A DNA stretch of 64,000 bases from Nodosilinea sp. WJT8-NPBG4 (GTDB taxonomy: Bacteria; Cyanobacteriota; Cyanobacteriia; Phormidesmidales; Phormidesmidaceae), in contig JAHHHQ010000034.1 in NCBI GenBank assembly GCA_019359285.1, positions 186,001 through 250,000 on the forward strand. Direction: 5' to 3'. A program made the translations under genes and the position numbers. The notes under the pieces were generated by a model, which ran no database searches, was not told the DNA's origin, and worked only from the letters and a program-made list of their open reading frames with translations. Shown here piece by piece: positions 21,301 through 28,400 of the stretch; position 1 is the first letter of the stretch; each line of letters opens with the position of its first letter.

Positions 21301-21838
21301 TGGCGGTATAGGTGCCCACCACCTCGGCCCCTTGCAGCAACATCTGGCCGTAGTCTAAGGTCGAGGCGGCGGCAAACACGCCCACTGGCTGCCCACTCAG
21401 GGTTTGTGGCACTATTCCAGCATCCTCTAAAGCCTCCCAAACGCTTTCTAAAAACAGCCGCTGTTGGGGGTCAATGTAAGGGGCTTCTCGAGGGGTAATG
21501 CCGAAAAACGCTGGGTCAAACTGATCGACTCCGTCTAAAAAACCGCCCCAGCGACAGTAGGTTTTACCCGTGGCCTGGGGGTCGGCATCGTAGAATGCAT
21601 CGACATCCCATCGATCCGCAGGCACCTCCCGAATGGCGTCTTGCCCCTCGCTCAACAGCCGCCAATAGGCCTGGAGATTGGGAGCCGCCGGCAACCGACA
21701 GCCCATTCCCACTATGGCAATTGGTTCTGGTAGCCCTCGTTTGCGCTGCAACTGTAGCTCTAACAGCAGCCGTTTCTCTGGGGAAAGGCTACTAATTCGC
21801 CTAGCGAGATCCTCCACAGGCTGACTCCCACGCTCCAC
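15329..21838 (-). CDS. ols: Olefin synthase, extension and termination part (KS-AT-KR-ACP-ST-TE)
   Basis: This 2169-residue type I polyketide synthase extends a fatty acyl chain once with malonyl-CoA, reduces the ketone, sulfates the beta-hydroxyl and then releases a terminal alkene by decarboxylative elimination. Domains in order: KS (about 36-460; C208 in DTACSSS, H343, H383), malonyl-type AT (about 555-850; S656 in GHSVG, HAFHS at 753-757), KR (about 1165-1400; TGGTGALG, SSIASVLG, Y1316), ACP (about 1450-1525; S1487 in GIDS), PAPS sulfotransferase (about 1575-1850; SAPRSGSTLLR) and thioesterase (about 1890-2165; S1982, E2006, H2147, as in CurM). No DH or ER is present. The N-terminal 35 residues form a charged helix that should dock onto the preceding FAAL-ACP protein. 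Confidence 0.94.
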   Translation of the reverse strand: MERGSQPVEDLARRISSLSPEKRLLLELQLQRKRGLPEPIAIVGMGCRLPAAPNLQAYWRLLSEGQDAIREVPADRWDVDAFYDADPQATGKTYCRWGGFLDGVDQFDPAFFGITPREAPYIDPQQRLFLESVWEALEDAGIVPQTLSGQPVGVFAAASTLDYGQMLLQGAEVVGTYTATGLATTMVANRVSYLLNLQGPSLTVDTACSSSLVAVHLACQSLWNGESSLALAGGVNLMLTPTVTVSFSKLTALSPEGRCKAFDAAANGFVRSEGVGAVVLKRLSQALADGDRIYALIRGSATNQDGRTNGLTAPNPAAQEAVVKAAYERAGISLNQVDYIEAHGTGTLLGDPIEAKALGNVFGPFRELEQPVRLGSVKSNIGHTEAAAGIASLIKVALCLRYRTLVPSLHFHTPNPYIPFDQLPLRVQQQREPWVEAENMAIAGVSSFGFGGTNAHVALQAAPLFTTDPVTDRPLHLFCLSARSQPALQAYAHTMATALSQMPQTNLGDICHTVNAGRTTFDHRLALLTPDVPTLIAALQQPLPSLPHPPHLPASPGVVFLFTGQGSQYVGMGRQLYDTQPVFKAAIDLCDELLQPYLDLSLQSLLFGADGPEEDLPTDPLHQTGYTQPALFALEYALAQLWLSWGIRPAAVMGHSVGEYVAACVAGVFSLEDGLRLMALRGRLMQTLPANGGMVAVFADADTVAAALPPTVSLATLNGPDNTVIAGLQSDLEAVVEDLHAQDIRTKPLQVSHAFHSALMDPILNVFEQSAQGIRFHAPTIPLVSNLTGEFVGPNLPLDARYWRRHARQPVRFADAIATLHEAGYTQFLEVGPHPVLSAMGKRCVAHSHHTWLPSLRRGQSDWHTLLTTLGHLYQMGLAIDWANFDRPYQRQWLSLPTYPYQRQRYWIDLALPNRTAAALVIDGAPEPVPSAAYSLTWQPQAIAPAPRADGDRWLIWGASDALWANLSQALQKQGVTPIRVSVGDRFATLQPDHYQVLLASAQPFHSLLKALKPQAITTLLVLAPVGSEGNLDPQAMTEPVLHWVKALAHQSGPAQPKLWLVTQGAQMVDTTDVITSPHQALLWGLGRSLRLEHPEFWGGLVDLPGKAAASEQDIAPWLDHLVAHVTTSQGEDEVALRQQQSWVPRLQTIEVASDAVPKSGALSIQAESTYLITGGTGALGQELAEWLVGLGARHLVLTSRRGSNLDLEKTLAPLRQAGATVWVEAVDGGDHAALSTLLDRIQQQLPPLRGMFHAAGVLADGFVANQSTEQFCQVMPGKLQAAWHLHQLTQTLSLDWFVLFSSIASVLGSPGQGNYGAANAGLDALAQYRRQRGLPALSINWGPWQGVGMATRQSATALAQRGMPPLATAEGLQWLGRLLAAKTPATVAIAHLDWPRLLRYLPIDRPPAIVSAFVADEEAVPAPQRQDVDPGAQQAIVPPLEQILAQPEAERIATVTAYLQAQVTAVMGLSGAVPLDAPLMEWGIDSLMTMELLALCKQDLDLVLYPREVLAHPTVAALSAYIARELARVHRPAASVESSPGLVSAEFPEETVTDLPKSPWQSPAPLEPLPTRRNPPMVFLLSAPRSGSTLLRVMLAGHPGLFCPPELHLLPFNTLEAQGAALGYSYLQEGLQRAVMELLQVNAEQAETLLSEWRQHHTTVPAVYDKLQQMAEGRLLVDKSPTYSLSLETLERAEQMFEGARYIHLVRHPYAVISSFVQNRMYKIFDLEPDDPYRLAEQVWQACNQNIRTFASSLDSDRHYTLRYEDLVVDPEPAMRGLCTFLDLPFDPAVLTPYEGRRMTDGVTAQSMAVDDPNFRQRSRIEAHLAKIWQGIQLPHHLSTTSQTLAAQFDYPLPQETVAQASSPVLAEPVSLSSNYVPLEAMREEEILLRGRQYCLCHWGPENGPQVLCLHGILEHGATWDGVATTLADQGYHVIAPDLRGHGRSAHAGPDGGYQLLDFLSDLDSLTATIGTQPFVLVGHSMGAVLGAILTSLRPERVQRLVLIEPVVPAPSPSIEPATQLMAHLDALANSSQPTVIASVAAATQRLLALKPHLSQPMAEAMVQRLTQTVEGGVIWCSDPRLQTRTTLSLSGGLLDRQGYGQILQGIQRPTTVIFGQSSQFNRPEDLAFLQENLPQADQVSLVGGHDLPLETPGGLARIIHAALASES
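20171..20217 (-). repeat. C-rich tract inside the megasynthase gene
   Basis: On the coding strand this is a CCCC/TCC/ACC-rich run encoding the Pro/Leu/His linker just ahead of the AT domain (around residues 540-555). It resembles the C-rich tracts found directly ahead of three start codons elsewhere in the window, which suggests the same kind of simple repeat expanded in frame. The template strand is G-rich and could form a quadruplex. Confidence 0.6.
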
Positions 21839-21841
21839 TAT

Positions 21842-24124
21842 TTAATGACTCTGTCTGCCCAGCAGGGTTCGCACCTCTGCATCAGACAACATTTCCAATT
21901 CTCTTACAATTTGCTCCAATTCCCTATGGTCGACGGCCTCTGCTATTGGAGCGGCTACAGTAGCACGGTCCTGGGCCGAGGCCAGATAAATCGACAGCGC
22001 CTCAATGGTCGGGTACTCGTAGGCCAAGGTAGGTGATAGGGACACTCCCAGGACCGATTCTAGGGCTTCTGCCAGTTCCACCGCCGCTAGAGAATCGAGC
22101 CCATGCTCAGCCAGGGGCTGGCGCACATCTAGGGCATGCTTGGGCACCCTCAAGGCGTCGGCTAGCCAGCTTAGCATCCAGTCGGCGATCGCATCGGCAG
22201 TGGTCAGGGTCGTGGCTAGCTGGTTAGTTGTGCTGGCAGCGGCGGGCGACTTGGCGTCTAACCCAGGCTGGTTCGCGTTTTCAGAAGCCAATGCCTCGTC
22301 CTGTTCGTCGGTCAAGGCCTCTGCCGTAGCCAAAGCCTGGCTGACATCTACCGCAGGCCAGCCATAGACCACGTCAAACTGACCGTCTAAAAACATCGAT
22401 CGGCACAAGTGGCGCTGCACCTTGCCGCTGGAGGTTTTGGGCAGGGCGTTGGGCTTGAGCAGGGCGATCGCCCCCACCTGCAAGTCGTGGTCTTCGGCCA
22501 CCTGGCGGCGCAGGGCGGCAAAGATCGCCTCGGGGTCAGCGGTGCGCAGGGCACTGCGCTCCAGCTCATGGACGATCACCAGCTGTTCGGTGTCATGCTC
22601 CATGACTGAAAAAGCGGCTCCGCTACCCTGGCGCAGGGCTCGATGGGCCTGCTCTGCCGTGGCCTCAATATCCTGAGGATAGTGGTTACGGCCCCGAATG
22701 ATAATCAGATCCTTTAGCCGACCGGTGACGTAGAGGTCATCGCCGTAGAGAAACCCCAGGTCGCCCGTGCGCAAAAACGGCCCCTCAGCCCCATCGGCCA
22801 GGGCGGCGTGGAAGGCTTCTCGGGTAGCGGCTTCTCGCCGCCAATAGCCCTGGGCAATACTGCGCGACCAGCGCACCCAGATTTCGCCGATGGTGTTAGG
22901 GGGGCAGGGACGGTGGTTGTCGGGGTCAACAATACTCACCTGTTGAGGGATGGCCGGGGGGCCACAGCTAACAATGGGGCGAGCTGCGTCGGCATCGGCG
23001 GCGGAGACCAGCGTGACCTGATTTTGTTGCAGGTCGGTGGCTTTGAGAATGAGGTGCTTAGGCTCGGCCTGCACCGCCTCGCCAGTGACCAGCAGGGTAG
23101 TTTCAGCCATACCGTAGCAGGGATAAAAGGCCTGGGGCCGAAAGCCGCTAGGGGCAAAGGCCGCCGCAAATTGGGCCAGGGTAGTCTGCTGTACCGGCTC
23201 GGCTCCGCTAAAGGCCAGCTGCCAAGAGCTGAGGTCAAGGGCGCGCCGCTGCTCGGGAGTGGTTTTGCGTACGCACAGGTCGTAGGCAAAGTTCGGCCCG
23301 CCGCTGGTCGTGGCCTGGTAATGGGAAATTGCCTCTAGCCAGCGCACCGGACGCTGTAGAAACGAAACCGGGGCCATGAGGGTCATCTCGGCTCCAACGT
23401 ACAGCGGCTGCAGAACACCCCCCACTAGCCCCATGTCGTGGTAGGGCGGCAGCCAAGAGACTCCCCGACTGGCGGCGGTATTGCCAAAACAGTGACCAAT
23501 CAGCTCAGAGTTGTGCAGCAAGTTGTCGTGGCTGATCATCACTCCCTTGGGTAAGGCCGTTGACCCCGAGGTGTACTGCAACAAGGCCAGGGTATGGGCC
23601 TGAATGATCGGCGGCCGCCATTGCTGAGCTAGGTCGGGTTGTAAGCAATCAGTGCTGAGGCAGTAGAGCGATCGCAGCTGAGGGGTTTCGGCCAGTCGCC
23701 GCTCCAGCTTTTGCAGGGTGGCGCTATCGGTGAGGGCTACGGTGGCCCCGGCATCCTGCACCATGGCCTGGATGCGATCTAAAGAGCGGTTAGGGCGCGG
23801 GGGATAGGCCGGAACGGCGATCGCCCCGGCGTAGAGGCAGCCAAAAAATGCGGCAATGTAGTCTAACCCAGCGGGGTAGAGCAGCAGCACTGGCTGGTTC
23901 TGGCAGTTGAGATCTTGGAGCAGCACGGCAATGGCCTGGGCCCGGTGCTGCAGAGCGCTGTAGGTAATCGTCTCGGCAGTCTCGGGGGTGCCCTCCGCCA
24001 AAAAACGATAGGCTGTGTCCTGGGGAGTCTGCTCAGCCCGCCAGGCCAATAGCTCCACAAAGGTTGCGATCGTTGTCAGGGGCTGTAGCGACGTCTGGTT
24101 CGGTGTTCGGTTTAACATATCCAC
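21842..24124 (-). CDS. ols: Olefin synthase loading protein (FAAL-ACP)
   Basis: This protein activates a free fatty acid as acyl-AMP and loads it onto its own ACP, starting olefin synthesis. A fatty acyl-AMP ligase domain fills about residues 1-600 (YTSGSTALPKGVM, SWLPPYHDMGLVGG, CYGMAETTLL, YVTGRLKDLIIIRGRNHYP). An ACP follows at about 640-715 with S678 in HGLDSLAAVE. The last 30 residues form an acidic helix (ELEQIVRELEMLSDAEVRTL) like polyketide C-terminal docking elements. It lies three bases before the megasynthase gene; in Synechococcus PCC 7002 both parts are one protein. The start is GTG at 24124 or ATG at 24118; neither has a good ribosome site. Confidence 0.93.
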   Translation of the reverse strand: MDMLNRTPNQTSLQPLTTIATFVELLAWRAEQTPQDTAYRFLAEGTPETAETITYSALQHRAQAIAVLLQDLNCQNQPVLLLYPAGLDYIAAFFGCLYAGAIAVPAYPPRPNRSLDRIQAMVQDAGATVALTDSATLQKLERRLAETPQLRSLYCLSTDCLQPDLAQQWRPPIIQAHTLALLQYTSGSTALPKGVMISHDNLLHNSELIGHCFGNTAASRGVSWLPPYHDMGLVGGVLQPLYVGAEMTLMAPVSFLQRPVRWLEAISHYQATTSGGPNFAYDLCVRKTTPEQRRALDLSSWQLAFSGAEPVQQTTLAQFAAAFAPSGFRPQAFYPCYGMAETTLLVTGEAVQAEPKHLILKATDLQQNQVTLVSAADADAARPIVSCGPPAIPQQVSIVDPDNHRPCPPNTIGEIWVRWSRSIAQGYWRREAATREAFHAALADGAEGPFLRTGDLGFLYGDDLYVTGRLKDLIIIRGRNHYPQDIEATAEQAHRALRQGSGAAFSVMEHDTEQLVIVHELERSALRTADPEAIFAALRRQVAEDHDLQVGAIALLKPNALPKTSSGKVQRHLCRSMFLDGQFDVVYGWPAVDVSQALATAEALTDEQDEALASENANQPGLDAKSPAAASTTNQLATTLTTADAIADWMLSWLADALRVPKHALDVRQPLAEHGLDSLAAVELAEALESVLGVSLSPTLAYEYPTIEALSIYLASAQDRATVAAPIAEAVDHRELEQIVRELEMLSDAEVRTLLGRQSH

Positions 24125-24189
24125 AGCCCTGAGAAACTTAAAGGAGGAGTACCCCTGCCAGCGATAGACGAGGACTATCTAGACGCACA

Positions 24190-24225
24190 GCGCACTATAG
24201 AATACCAATAGAGGTATCCGATTAC
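24190..24225 (-). promoter_or_regulatory. Possible promoter of the olefin synthase operon
   Basis: On the minus strand TATAGT (24194-24199) could be a -10 box about 70 bases ahead of the FAAL-ACP start. A small inverted repeat, ATACC/GGTAT, sits directly upstream of it and could be an operator. No convincing -35 is visible, so this is a weak suggestion. Confidence 0.25.
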
Positions 24226-24313
24226 CTAGGCTTAACCCAGCAACGGCTGCCCTGCCGCTCTCAGTTTTGGGGTCGGCAGACCGCTCAACCATTGCTATAG
24301 CCTCTTCAAAGCC

Positions 24314-24496
24314 TTAGGTAATGAGCTCTAAAGCTGGATCTATCACCCTTATTAGGGTAGACAAGGGGGCGGGCACCATGTCACCGCGAAAGTCCAGAAT
24401 TTGAACTAGCACAAGGTAACCAACCGCCAGCAGCAGGGAGATTACCCCGGTGATCACCGCTACCAGTTTTGAACGATCCAACTTAAAGCGATCCAT
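24314..24496 (-). CDS. Conserved small single-helix membrane protein
   Basis: The protein has 60 residues beginning MDRFKLDRSKLVAV, one transmembrane helix (about 10-35, ITGVISLLLAVGYLVLVQIL) and a short tail with RGDMVPAPLS. I recognise the pattern as a small cyanobacterial family of unknown function. The ATG at 24496 matches the usual N-terminus; an in-frame ATG 18 bases earlier adds six residues. It lies 190 bases upstream of the olefin synthase operon on the same strand, with no sign that the two are linked. Confidence 0.65.
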   Translation of the reverse strand: MDRFKLDRSKLVAVITGVISLLLAVGYLVLVQILDFRGDMVPAPLSTLIRVIDPALELIT

Positions 24497-24725
24497 AGAA
24501 CAACTTAATGGCAATTTATCAATTTGAGGAGTAAATGAGACCTAAGCTCAGCGTATTCCCTGCGAGGTCTGCCTTAACGCTACAGGTCGTAAGGCACTGA
24601 TCCCATGCGCTTAGCGTGGCACAACGGTAGCTAAGTCGGCCCCTGGCAAGGGAGAGGTTTTCGAAGGGTATTCTAATAATGAGTCCTTTAATGATTGTCG
24701 TCTATTTGGTCTTCGCACGGTTTCT

Positions 24726-25712
24726 ATGAGCGCTCCGTTGTTACCGCTTGATCCTACCCAGTTAGACAACCCTCTGCCAGACAATCGCTCCGCCGTAGTG
24801 CGAACCGAGGGGTTAGGTAAAGCCTATCGCACTGGGTTTTGGCTTAACCAGCGAGTTACTTCCCTCAAGCAGTGTTCTCTCACGGTTTACCAGGGTGAAA
24901 CTTTCGGTCTTCTAGGCCCTAATGGGGCCGGTAAGACTACGCTACTGAAAATTTTGCTAGGCATTGTTCGCCCGACGGCGGGCAGTGCGACTTTACTGGG
25001 CCATGCTCTGGGCGACAGTGCGGTGAAACAACGCATTGGCTACCTGCCTGAGAATGCTTACTTCTACGACTTTTTGACCGGCTGGGAGTTTTTGCAGTAT
25101 ACCGCTGGCTTATTTGGCCTGTCGCGGGCAGCCCAGCAGCGCCGCATTGTAGAGCTGCTCGATCTGGTGGGCTTACCCCAGGAGGCGGCGAAGAAAAAGC
25201 AGTTGCGTCAGTACTCCAAAGGCATGCTCCAGCGGGTGGGCATGGCCCAGGCATTGATGAACGACCCCGATGTGGTGTTTCTCGATGAGCCGATGTCGGG
25301 GCTTGACCCCACTGGGCGCTTTCAAGTGCGGGAAATTATTTTGGCCCTGAAGCGGGAGGGCAAGACGATTTTTTTTAATAGCCACATTTTGTCGGATGTG
25401 GAGGTGATTTGCGATCGCATCGCCATTCTCGACCAGGGTGAGCTGATCGCCAGCGGCAGCCTAGACCAGCTGCTGGGTACCGCCGACCAATACGTGGCTA
25501 AAGGTCGCGGCGGTCGCGTCGCTGAGCTAGAGCCCTGGCTCGACCCGATGACAGTGCAGGGAGATCTCTGGCAAGGCCATGTCAAAGGCGACCCCTACAA
25601 GTTTGCCCAGCAGATTTCCCTGGTGGGCGGGCACCTGATCGCACTGCAACAGACTCGCCCAACGCTGGAAGAGTTTTTTATTGCCAAAATTCGCCAGCGT
25701 CGGGGCGGGTAA
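24726..25712 (+). CDS. ABC transporter ATP-binding protein
   Basis: This 328-residue ATPase is of the type that pairs with separate membrane subunits for export (CcmA/NatA-like). Walker A is GPNGAGKTTLL, the signature is YSKGMLQRVGMAQAL, Walker B is VVFLDEPMSGLDP and the switch histidine is in FFNSHILSD. The C-terminal 80 residues form the regulatory tail seen in this group. No permease gene is adjacent, so its partner must be elsewhere. Substrate unknown. A hairpin at 25750-25774 separates it from the convergent amylase gene. Confidence 0.9.
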   Translation: MSAPLLPLDPTQLDNPLPDNRSAVVRTEGLGKAYRTGFWLNQRVTSLKQCSLTVYQGETFGLLGPNGAGKTTLLKILLGIVRPTAGSATLLGHALGDSAVKQRIGYLPENAYFYDFLTGWEFLQYTAGLFGLSRAAQQRRIVELLDLVGLPQEAAKKKQLRQYSKGMLQRVGMAQALMNDPDVVFLDEPMSGLDPTGRFQVREIILALKREGKTIFFNSHILSDVEVICDRIAILDQGELIASGSLDQLLGTADQYVAKGRGGRVAELEPWLDPMTVQGDLWQGHVKGDPYKFAQQISLVGGHLIALQQTRPTLEEFFIAKIRQRRGG

Positions 25713-25749
25713 AGGCTTCGGTGATGGCATTTCAGAATGTTTGGGCAGA

Positions 25750-25774
25750 GGACACCTCAAATTTCTAGGTGTCC
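25750..25774. terminator. Bidirectional hairpin between convergent genes
   Basis: GGACACCT (25750-25757) and AGGTGTCC (25767-25774) pair perfectly around a 9-base loop. It lies between the ABC ATPase stop and the amylase stop and probably ends both transcripts, though no long T-run is present. Confidence 0.65.
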
Positions 25775-25781
25775 CCTGTCC

Positions 25782-27230
25782 TTACTCCACCGTCACCACC
25801 ACCGCCGATCGCGAGGGCAGCGTGAGACTGTCCTGGGCCCAGGTAGCCCCATGGTAGGTAAAGACTTCGTGGACGGTCTGCCCCCCAGAGATTAGGGTAT
25901 CGGTCGAGATTGGGGGCGCGCTTTCTTCACCAGCGTTGAGGACGATGATGATGCGATCGCTCCCCAGCGTGCGACTAAAGCCATAGACTTGGCCCTCGGC
26001 GTGCAGCACTTCATAGGTGCCAATGCGCAGGGCCGCGTGCCGGTGGCGCAGCGCAATCAGCTCTCGGTGAATAGTCAACAGATCGAGGTGCCACTCTTTT
26101 TCGGGGGGAAAGGTGCGGCGGCAGTCGGGGTCTAGCTCGCCCGGTAGGCCCACTTCGTCGCCGTAGTAAATGCTCGGGGCCCCGGGAAAAGTAAACAACA
26201 GCAAGGTAGACAGCACCATGCTGGCGTCATCTCCGTTCACCACCGAGTGGATGCGGGCGACATCGTGGCTAGAGAGCAAGTTGAGTTGGGTCAGCTGAAT
26301 CTCCCAGGGGTAGAGCTTGAGCAGCTGCTGAATTTTGTCGGCATAACCTGCCGCATCCAGAGCTGGGTAGGGATAGTAATGGGGCTTTTCAACTAGATCC
26401 ATGCGGATGCGATCGCCTGCTGTAAAGGCCATCGTTGGCCCGGTGAACAGGTAGTTCATCACCCCGTCAAACTGAGTGCCGTCGAGCCACTGGCTGGCAT
26501 CGGTCCACACCTCGCCCACAATGTAGGCCTCGGGGTTGATAGCTTTGATGCGATCGCGAAATTCTTGCCAAAAGCCCTCGGTTTTGATCTCAAAGGGCAC
26601 ATCGAGCCGCCAGCCATCAATGCCCTGGCGCACCCAGTGCTCACCCACCCGCATCAGATATTCGCGCACCGCTGGGTGGTCGTGCTTAAAGGCCGGCAGG
26701 GCCCGGTTGTCGACCCAGCTGCGGTAGTTAGCGGGCTGCGACCCGTCGTAGGCCGACAAAGGCCAGCCCTCCACCTCAAACCATTCCAGCCAGGGAGAGT
26801 TGGGGCCGTTTTCAAGAATGTCGTTAAAGAAGAAAAAGCCGCGACTACAGTGGTTGAATACGCCATCCAACACCACTTTGATGTCTTTGGCGTGGGCGGC
26901 TTCTAGCAGATCAAAAAAAGCCGGATTGCCCCCCAACAGTGGGTCAACCTGGTAATAGTCGTGGGTGTGGTAGCGGTGATTGCAGGCCGACTGAAAAATC
27001 GGCGTCATGTAGATGGCTGTAACCCCTAGATCTGCCAGATAGTCGAGTTTTTCGGCCACGCCCCAGAGGTCGCCGCCCTTGTAGCCAAAGGGCGTCGGCG
27101 GCGATTCCCAAGGTTCTAAGGTCACGGCCATGGCCGGGTCATCGAGATGCTGCTGGGTACGGGCAAATCGGTCGGGGAAAATTTGGTAAAAGACCGCGTG
27201 CTTTACCCAGTCTGGGGTTTGAAAAGCCAT
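25782..27230 (-). CDS. Alpha-amylase family protein (GH13, neopullulanase-like)
   Basis: This 482-residue cytosolic enzyme (no signal peptide) of glycoside hydrolase family 13 acts on alpha-1,4/1,6-glucans or maltodextrins. The (beta/alpha)8 motifs are in order: DGVFNHCSRG (region I), GWRLDVPFE with the nucleophile Asp (II), IVGEVWTD with the acid Glu (III) and LLSSHDVARI with the stabilising Asp (IV). The opening VFYQIFPDRFAR is typical of cyclomaltodextrinase/neopullulanase relatives, but the extra N-terminal domain of those enzymes is missing. A role in glycogen or maltodextrin turnover is likely. Confidence 0.9.
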   Translation of the reverse strand: MAFQTPDWVKHAVFYQIFPDRFARTQQHLDDPAMAVTLEPWESPPTPFGYKGGDLWGVAEKLDYLADLGVTAIYMTPIFQSACNHRYHTHDYYQVDPLLGGNPAFFDLLEAAHAKDIKVVLDGVFNHCSRGFFFFNDILENGPNSPWLEWFEVEGWPLSAYDGSQPANYRSWVDNRALPAFKHDHPAVREYLMRVGEHWVRQGIDGWRLDVPFEIKTEGFWQEFRDRIKAINPEAYIVGEVWTDASQWLDGTQFDGVMNYLFTGPTMAFTAGDRIRMDLVEKPHYYPYPALDAAGYADKIQQLLKLYPWEIQLTQLNLLSSHDVARIHSVVNGDDASMVLSTLLLFTFPGAPSIYYGDEVGLPGELDPDCRRTFPPEKEWHLDLLTIHRELIALRHRHAALRIGTYEVLHAEGQVYGFSRTLGSDRIIIVLNAGEESAPPISTDTLISGGQTVHEVFTYHGATWAQDSLTLPSRSAVVVTVE

Positions 27231-27283
27231 AGATACACTGCCTCGGTTGCTACCGTCAGGCTACCGTTATCTGACCGGAGTGG

Positions 27284-27697
27284 CTACGTCTCGACGACGT
27301 GGGTACAGGCACCGAGGTAGCAGCCGCTAGAGTGGCGTCCCAGCAGGTATAACGTCACGTTGCCCACACCCACGCGAATGCTCTGGAGATCTTCTAGGTG
27401 GGTTTCTAGCACATCGCGGAGATTAGCAAATTTTTGCGCCAGGTGGCCGCCCTGTTCACTGGCCCAGTAGGGGTTGTTGAGCACCGGCCGAAAAAACGTT
27501 TCGGCGGGCCGAATTTCGAGGTGCTCCTCGCCAGCCCCTAGCTTTTGGGCCAGGGCCTCCGTATCGGGCAGGGGGTCGGCGTAGATCACCAGGGAAACCA
27601 GGGCATCGCTTTCACTGGGATACCAGAGACCGGCCATCGCCCCTTCTATGGCCGATAGGGCGATCGCCAGTTCATAATGCTCGGGTTGGAGTTCCAT
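27284..27697 (-). CDS. Nuclease A inhibitor (NuiA)-like protein
   Basis: This 137-residue acidic protein resembles NuiA of Anabaena, which binds and blocks the sugar-nonspecific nuclease NucA. The shared features visible are an ESD-type motif after the first helix (WYPSESDALVSLVIY), a central FF-containing loop and the C-terminus GACTHVVET, close to the NuiA ending. Many family members lack a known target. It begins one base after the prxQ stop, so both come from one transcript. No nuclease gene is in the window. Confidence 0.75.
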   Translation of the reverse strand: MELQPEHYELAIALSAIEGAMAGLWYPSESDALVSLVIYADPLPDTEALAQKLGAGEEHLEIRPAETFFRPVLNNPYWASEQGGHLAQKFANLRDVLETHLEDLQSIRVGVGNVTLYLLGRHSSGCYLGACTHVVET

Positions 27698-27698
27698 A

Positions 27699-28160
27699 TC
27701 AAGCGGGTTGTAGGGTTTTGAGAATACCCATGGCCTGCTCTACATGGCCTTTGGGGTTAAATTGGGAATTAAAAATATGCCGTACCTTGCCCTCTTTGTC
27801 GATGATGTAGGTGACTCGACCGGGTAGTAGCCCCAGGGTGGTGGGCACACCATAGGCCTTGCGCACGGCAGAGCCGCGATCGCTGACCAGGGTAAAGGGC
27901 AGATTGTGCTTTTGGGCAAAGGCTTTGTGCGAGTCAGTCGAGTCGCTGCTGATGCCGATGACCTCGGCCCCCATCTCAACAAAGTCTTCGTAGCTGTCGC
28001 GAAATGAGCACGATTCTACAGTGCAGCCAGGGGTATCGTCTTTGGGGTAAAAGTACAGCACTACCGCCTTTTGGCCCCGAAAGCTGCTTAGGGTAACAGT
28101 CTCGCCCGCCTGGTTAGGCAACGTGAAATCGGGAGCAGTATCGCCTACTTGAATCGCCAT
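27699..28160 (-). CDS. Peroxiredoxin Q/Bcp
   Basis: This 153-residue thiol peroxidase reduces H2O2 and organic peroxides with thioredoxin. The peroxidatic cysteine is C46 in TPGCTVE and the resolving cysteine C51 lies five residues later, the spacing that defines atypical two-Cys PrxQ enzymes. The length is normal and the start ATG at 28160 is clear. It is the first gene of a two-gene unit with the NuiA-like protein and is divergent from the CRY-DASH gene, another stress-related function. Confidence 0.95.
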   Translation of the reverse strand: MAIQVGDTAPDFTLPNQAGETVTLSSFRGQKAVVLYFYPKDDTPGCTVESCSFRDSYEDFVEMGAEVIGISSDSTDSHKAFAQKHNLPFTLVSDRGSAVRKAYGVPTTLGLLPGRVTYIIDKEGKVRHIFNSQFNPKGHVEQAMGILKTLQPA

Positions 28161-28308
28161 CGCGAAAATCTCCTGCGTGGGGGTAGATAGCTCTTTAGAA
28201 TACTTAATAAAGCAATCCTCCGCTCAGCGAATAACTGCCAAATAGCGCATCAACGGTGCATTGGTGGAACTAAAGCCAGAGGTTTTAGCCCAATCCCCGA
28301 CCGCCGGA

Positions 28309-28400
28309 TGTACCCTGCCTCCTCCCCCTATCCCTGCCCTACCTTCCCCATCTCCCCCTCTTCCCCATCACGTCCCCACTCCATCACTCCCTGCCCTCCC
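28309..28400 (+). repeat. C-rich tract running into the CRY-DASH start codon
   Basis: About 90 bases of CCTCCC, CCCCAT and CCCTGCC-like units end exactly at the ATG of the photolyase gene. They contain no ribosome binding site. Similar tracts lie directly upstream of the ptsG and tocopherol cyclase starts. The composition recalls the CCCCANT-type short tandem repeats known from cyanobacteria. The opposite strand is G-rich. Confidence 0.7.

Noticed and set aside
22808..23338. 176-aa frame antisense to the FAAL gene
   Set aside because: Shadow frame of a real adenylating domain; composition is that of a reversed GC-rich gene.
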